Position numbers and translations under genes: made by a program. A DNA stretch of 64,000 nt from Prochlorococcus sp. MIT 0701 (GTDB taxonomy: Bacteria; Cyanobacteriota; Cyanobacteriia; PCC-6307; Cyanobiaceae), in assembly GCF_000760295.1 (NCBI RefSeq), contig NZ_JNBA01000014.1:20704-84703 (forward strand), in the 5' to 3' direction. Shown here in pieces: positions 61,634 to 64,000 of this stretch; within the stretch, counting starts at the first letter, position 1, and each line of letters opens with the position of its first letter. The notes beneath the pieces were generated by a model. That model was not told where the DNA came from and did not search any database. It worked only from the letters and a program-made list of their open reading frames with translations.

Positions 61634-63667
61634 ATGTCACGCAGAACCACTGCTCTTGCTGCTGCCCTTTCGCTGCTGCCTTTAGGACAACCGCTTCTAC
61701 TGGGCACTCTTGGCATCACAACAGCAACCACAGCAGTTGTTCTTCAAGCACCAGCAGCTGTTGCTCAAGATGCTTCTGCAGTGGCACGTATCGCCAAGGC
61801 AATCACTGTTCGCATAGAAGGTGCCACGCAAGGTTCAGGGGTGTTGGTGAAACGAGAAGGCAATCGCTACACAGTGCTCACGGCATGGCATGTAGTGGAA
61901 GGAAATAGACCAGGGGAGGAACTAGCGATCTTTACGCCTGATGGGAAGGAGCACCAACTAGAGCAAGGAAGTATTGAGCGTCTTGGTGAGGTGGATATGG
62001 CAGTGCTCACCTTCTCTAGTGGTGGTGCTTATGAGGTGGCGTCTATTGGGGATATCAAAAAGGTCAAGCATGATCAACCCATTTATGTGGCAGGTTTTCC
62101 TTTAAACAACTCACAAACCCTTCGCTATGAACCTGGAGAGGTTGTTGCCAATGCAGAAGTCGGAATTGATCAGGGGTATCAACTGCTATATGACAACAAA
62201 ACAGAGAGTGGGATGAGTGGCGGAGTGCTACTGAATGCTGATGGGCAATTAATTGGTCTTCACGGAAGAGGCGAGAGGAATGAACAATCATCTTCTGGAA
62301 AGGAGATCTCCATGAAAACGGGAGTTAATCAAGGTGTTCCGATTAGTTACTACGAACTCTTTGTTAGTGGTGCTCCCGTGGTCGTTAGCAAGAAAAATGC
62401 AACGACTGCTGATGATTATCTTGCAATGGCAAGAGCATCTGCACAAGAAAAGGGAAGGGAGCAGACTGTTATTCGTCTTGCTGAACAATCATTAAAGCTA
62501 AGAAAGACTGTAGAAGGATTCTTTCTTGTTGGCACTAATAAATATAATTTAGGAGATACTCAAGGAGCAATTGATGACTTCAACAAGGCAATAGAGATTA
62601 ATCCGCAACATGCCGAACCCTACAACAACCGTGGGACTGCCAAGATTGATTTAGGAGATTATCAAGGAGCAGTTATTGATTACACCAAGGCAATAGCAAT
62701 AAATCCGCAGAATGCCCTTCCCTACTACAACCGTGGGACTGCCAAGGACAAAGGATTAAGAGATTATTACGGAGCAATTGCTGATTTCAACAAGGCATTA
62801 TCAATTAATCCGCAGTATGCCGATGCCTATAACAACCGTGGTGCTACCAAGAAGCAATTAGGAGATTTTCAAGGAGCAATTGCTGATTACAACAAGGCAT
62901 TATCAATTAATCCGCAGTATGCCGGTGTCTACTACAACCGTGGTGATAGCAAGAGTGGTTCAGGAGATTATCAAGGAGCAATTGCTGATTACAGCAAGGC
63001 AATCGCAATTGATCCGCAGCATGCCCATGCCTACAATAATCGTGGTAATGCCAAGAGAAAGTTAGGCGATTTTCAAGGAGCAATTGCTGATTTCAACAAG
63101 GCAATAGCAATTGATCCACAGGATGCAGGTGCCTACAACAACCGCGGTCTTGCCAAGTCTGACTTAGTAGATTATCAAGGAGCAATTGCAGATTTCAACA
63201 AGGCAATCGCTATTAATCCGCAGGATGCCAATGCCTACTACAACCGGGGTCTTGCCAACGATAATTCAGGAGATCAGCAAGGAGCAATTGCTGATTACAA
63301 CCAGGCAATCGCTATTAATCCGCAACTTGCCGAGGCATACACAAATCGTGGTATTGCCAAGGCTAATTCAGGAGATTACAAAGGAGCAATTGCTGATTTA
63401 AACAAAGCATTAGAGATTAATCCGCAGCATGCCTATGCCTACTTCAATCGTGGTCTTGCCAAAGATAGTTCAGGAGATCAGCAAGGAGCAATTGCTGATT
63501 ACAACCAGGCAATCGCTATTAATCCGCAATTTGCCGAGGCATACACCAACCGTGGTGTTACCAAGGTTATTTTGGGAGATTATAAAGGAAGTTGTTTAGA
63601 TTTCAGGAAGGGATCTTCATTAGGCAGTGAAAATGCGACCAAAGGACTGAACCAGTTTTGCCAATAA
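61634..63667 (+). CDS. Paralogous exported protease with TPR array (677 aa)
   Basis: The same signal and protease layout as the gene at 59008 (His86, Asp121, Ser195 conserved; ESGMSGGVLLNADGQLIGLH), 73 bases downstream. The first 290 residues are very similar to the paralogue. Then about 11 TPRs of the consensus DYQGAIADYNKAIAINPQ-A-AYNNRG-AK, more regular than in copy 1, and a capping helix DYKGSCLDFRKGSSLGSENA with two Cys. Tandem duplication is clear. Probably the same periplasmic job with another binding specificity. Confidence 0.9.
   Translation: MSRRTTALAAALSLLPLGQPLLLGTLGITTATTAVVLQAPAAVAQDASAVARIAKAITVRIEGATQGSGVLVKREGNRYTVLTAWHVVEGNRPGEELAIFTPDGKEHQLEQGSIERLGEVDMAVLTFSSGGAYEVASIGDIKKVKHDQPIYVAGFPLNNSQTLRYEPGEVVANAEVGIDQGYQLLYDNKTESGMSGGVLLNADGQLIGLHGRGERNEQSSSGKEISMKTGVNQGVPISYYELFVSGAPVVVSKKNATTADDYLAMARASAQEKGREQTVIRLAEQSLKLRKTVEGFFLVGTNKYNLGDTQGAIDDFNKAIEINPQHAEPYNNRGTAKIDLGDYQGAVIDYTKAIAINPQNALPYYNRGTAKDKGLRDYYGAIADFNKALSINPQYADAYNNRGATKKQLGDFQGAIADYNKALSINPQYAGVYYNRGDSKSGSGDYQGAIADYSKAIAIDPQHAHAYNNRGNAKRKLGDFQGAIADFNKAIAIDPQDAGAYNNRGLAKSDLVDYQGAIADFNKAIAINPQDANAYYNRGLANDNSGDQQGAIADYNQAIAINPQLAEAYTNRGIAKANSGDYKGAIADLNKALEINPQHAYAYFNRGLAKDSSGDQQGAIADYNQAIAINPQFAEAYTNRGVTKVILGDYKGSCLDFRKGSSLGSENATKGLNQFCQ
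62550..63600 (+). repeat. 102-base coding repeats of TPR array 2
   Basis: About 11 near-identical 102-base units encode the TPRs of the second protease; one long stretch (GATCAGCAAGGAGCAATTGC) recurs almost unchanged at 63273 and 63477. Confidence 0.75.
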
Positions 63668-63777
63668 AGAATTGCCTGGTTCCGCAATATGTGATGAGCG
63701 CATTAAACAACAGCACCCACGCCTGAACTCATAAGAACACCTACCTATACTTCAAGCAGTAGCACCTATCAAATGTC

Positions 63778-64000
63778 ATGCGCAGAACCGCACTTGCCGC
63801 CGCCCTATCTCTTCTGACGCTTGGGCAATCGCTGACAATAGTATCCACTACTGCTATAGCGACTGGTGCGGTGCTGCTTTCAACCCAGGCAGCACATGCT
63901 GAAAGTGCTGATGATTATGCAAAGGCAGGTCTTGAGAAACTTCAAAGTGATGACCCTAAAGGAGCAATTGTTGAATACAGCAAGGCAATAAAGATTAATC
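63778..64000 (+). CDS. Exported TPR protein without protease domain, cut by the window end
   Basis: MRRTALAAALSLLTLGQSLT, then a hydrophobic run and AHAES as cleavage. The signal is related to those of the two genes before it, but the mature part goes at once into TPRs (ADDYAKAGLEKLQSDDPKGA, IVEYSKAIKIN). The protease domain is absent. The leader ATGTC seen before the paralogues is present too, but one base longer, so that ATG is out of frame and the start moved to 63778. It continues beyond the window. Confidence 0.75.
   Translation, partial: MRRTALAAALSLLTLGQSLTIVSTTAIATGAVLLSTQAAHAESADDYAKAGLEKLQSDDPKGAIVEYSKAIKIN

Noticed and set aside
59900..63600. Regular repeats resembling a CRISPR array
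   Set aside because: Period is 102 bases, fully in frame, and encodes TPRs.

Overview
The window looks like a marine picocyanobacterium, most likely a low-light IV Prochlorococcus (MIT9313/MIT9303-like) or a close marine Synechococcus. The reasons are the CbiX, DUF2811, DUF2237, DUF4278-like and SulP genes, the moderate base composition, and the wide spacing with many very small membrane or charged proteins. Taxonomy is inferred from gene content only.

Layout. 1-4 kb: a cupin lipoprotein (cut by the window edge), a DUF4278-like small protein, an amidohydrolase and a GH57 glycoside hydrolase. 4-24 kb: an accessory region bounded by two decayed tyrosine-recombinase pieces (an N-terminal piece at 4.05-4.73 kb and a C-terminal piece at 21.73-21.86 kb). 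It is filled with small paralogous families: tandem 31-44 aa membrane peptides; a membrane family A (4 copies); a basic family B (one intact copy, three broken); a coiled-coil family C (3 copies behind a shared leader); and a pair of single-TM proteins ending in an LERIW motif. Pseudogenes include a thermonuclease, a GNAT-like gene and a SAP-like gene. 24-29 kb: a polar amino-acid ABC transporter (ATPase, two permeases, binding protein) split by an HdeD-like gene. 29-47 kb: mostly core-like metabolism: an ABM-domain protein, a SulP/BicA-type anion transporter, an FAD-linked oxidoreductase, CbiX chelatase, DUF2811, a GMC oxidoreductase, a prohibitin-like SPFH protein, a symporter fused to a solute-binding domain, and a PfkB kinase. 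47-54 kb: small proteins, an RHH DNA-binding protein, a lipoprotein-OmpA pair, a second SemiSWEET and an EamA transporter.

54.8-58.7 kb: a tRNA-Pro(TGG) is followed directly by a wHTH/excisionase-like gene, an archaeo-eukaryotic-type primase (AEP), a doubly truncated vWA host-gene fragment and a terminase-small-subunit-like gene. This is the signature of a tRNA-anchored phage-satellite or tycheposon-like element. 59.0-64.0 kb: three tandem paralogues with related secretion signals. Two are trypsin-like proteases carrying long TPR arrays; the third, cut by the window end, has TPRs but no protease domain.

The two most notable candidates for undescribed biology are the A/B/C small-protein cassette with its shared divergent control region, and the tRNA-Pro element with AEP plus TerS. 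Starts were chosen by ribosome-binding context, signal peptides and paralogue alignment. No homology search was possible, so family names rest on recognised motifs.
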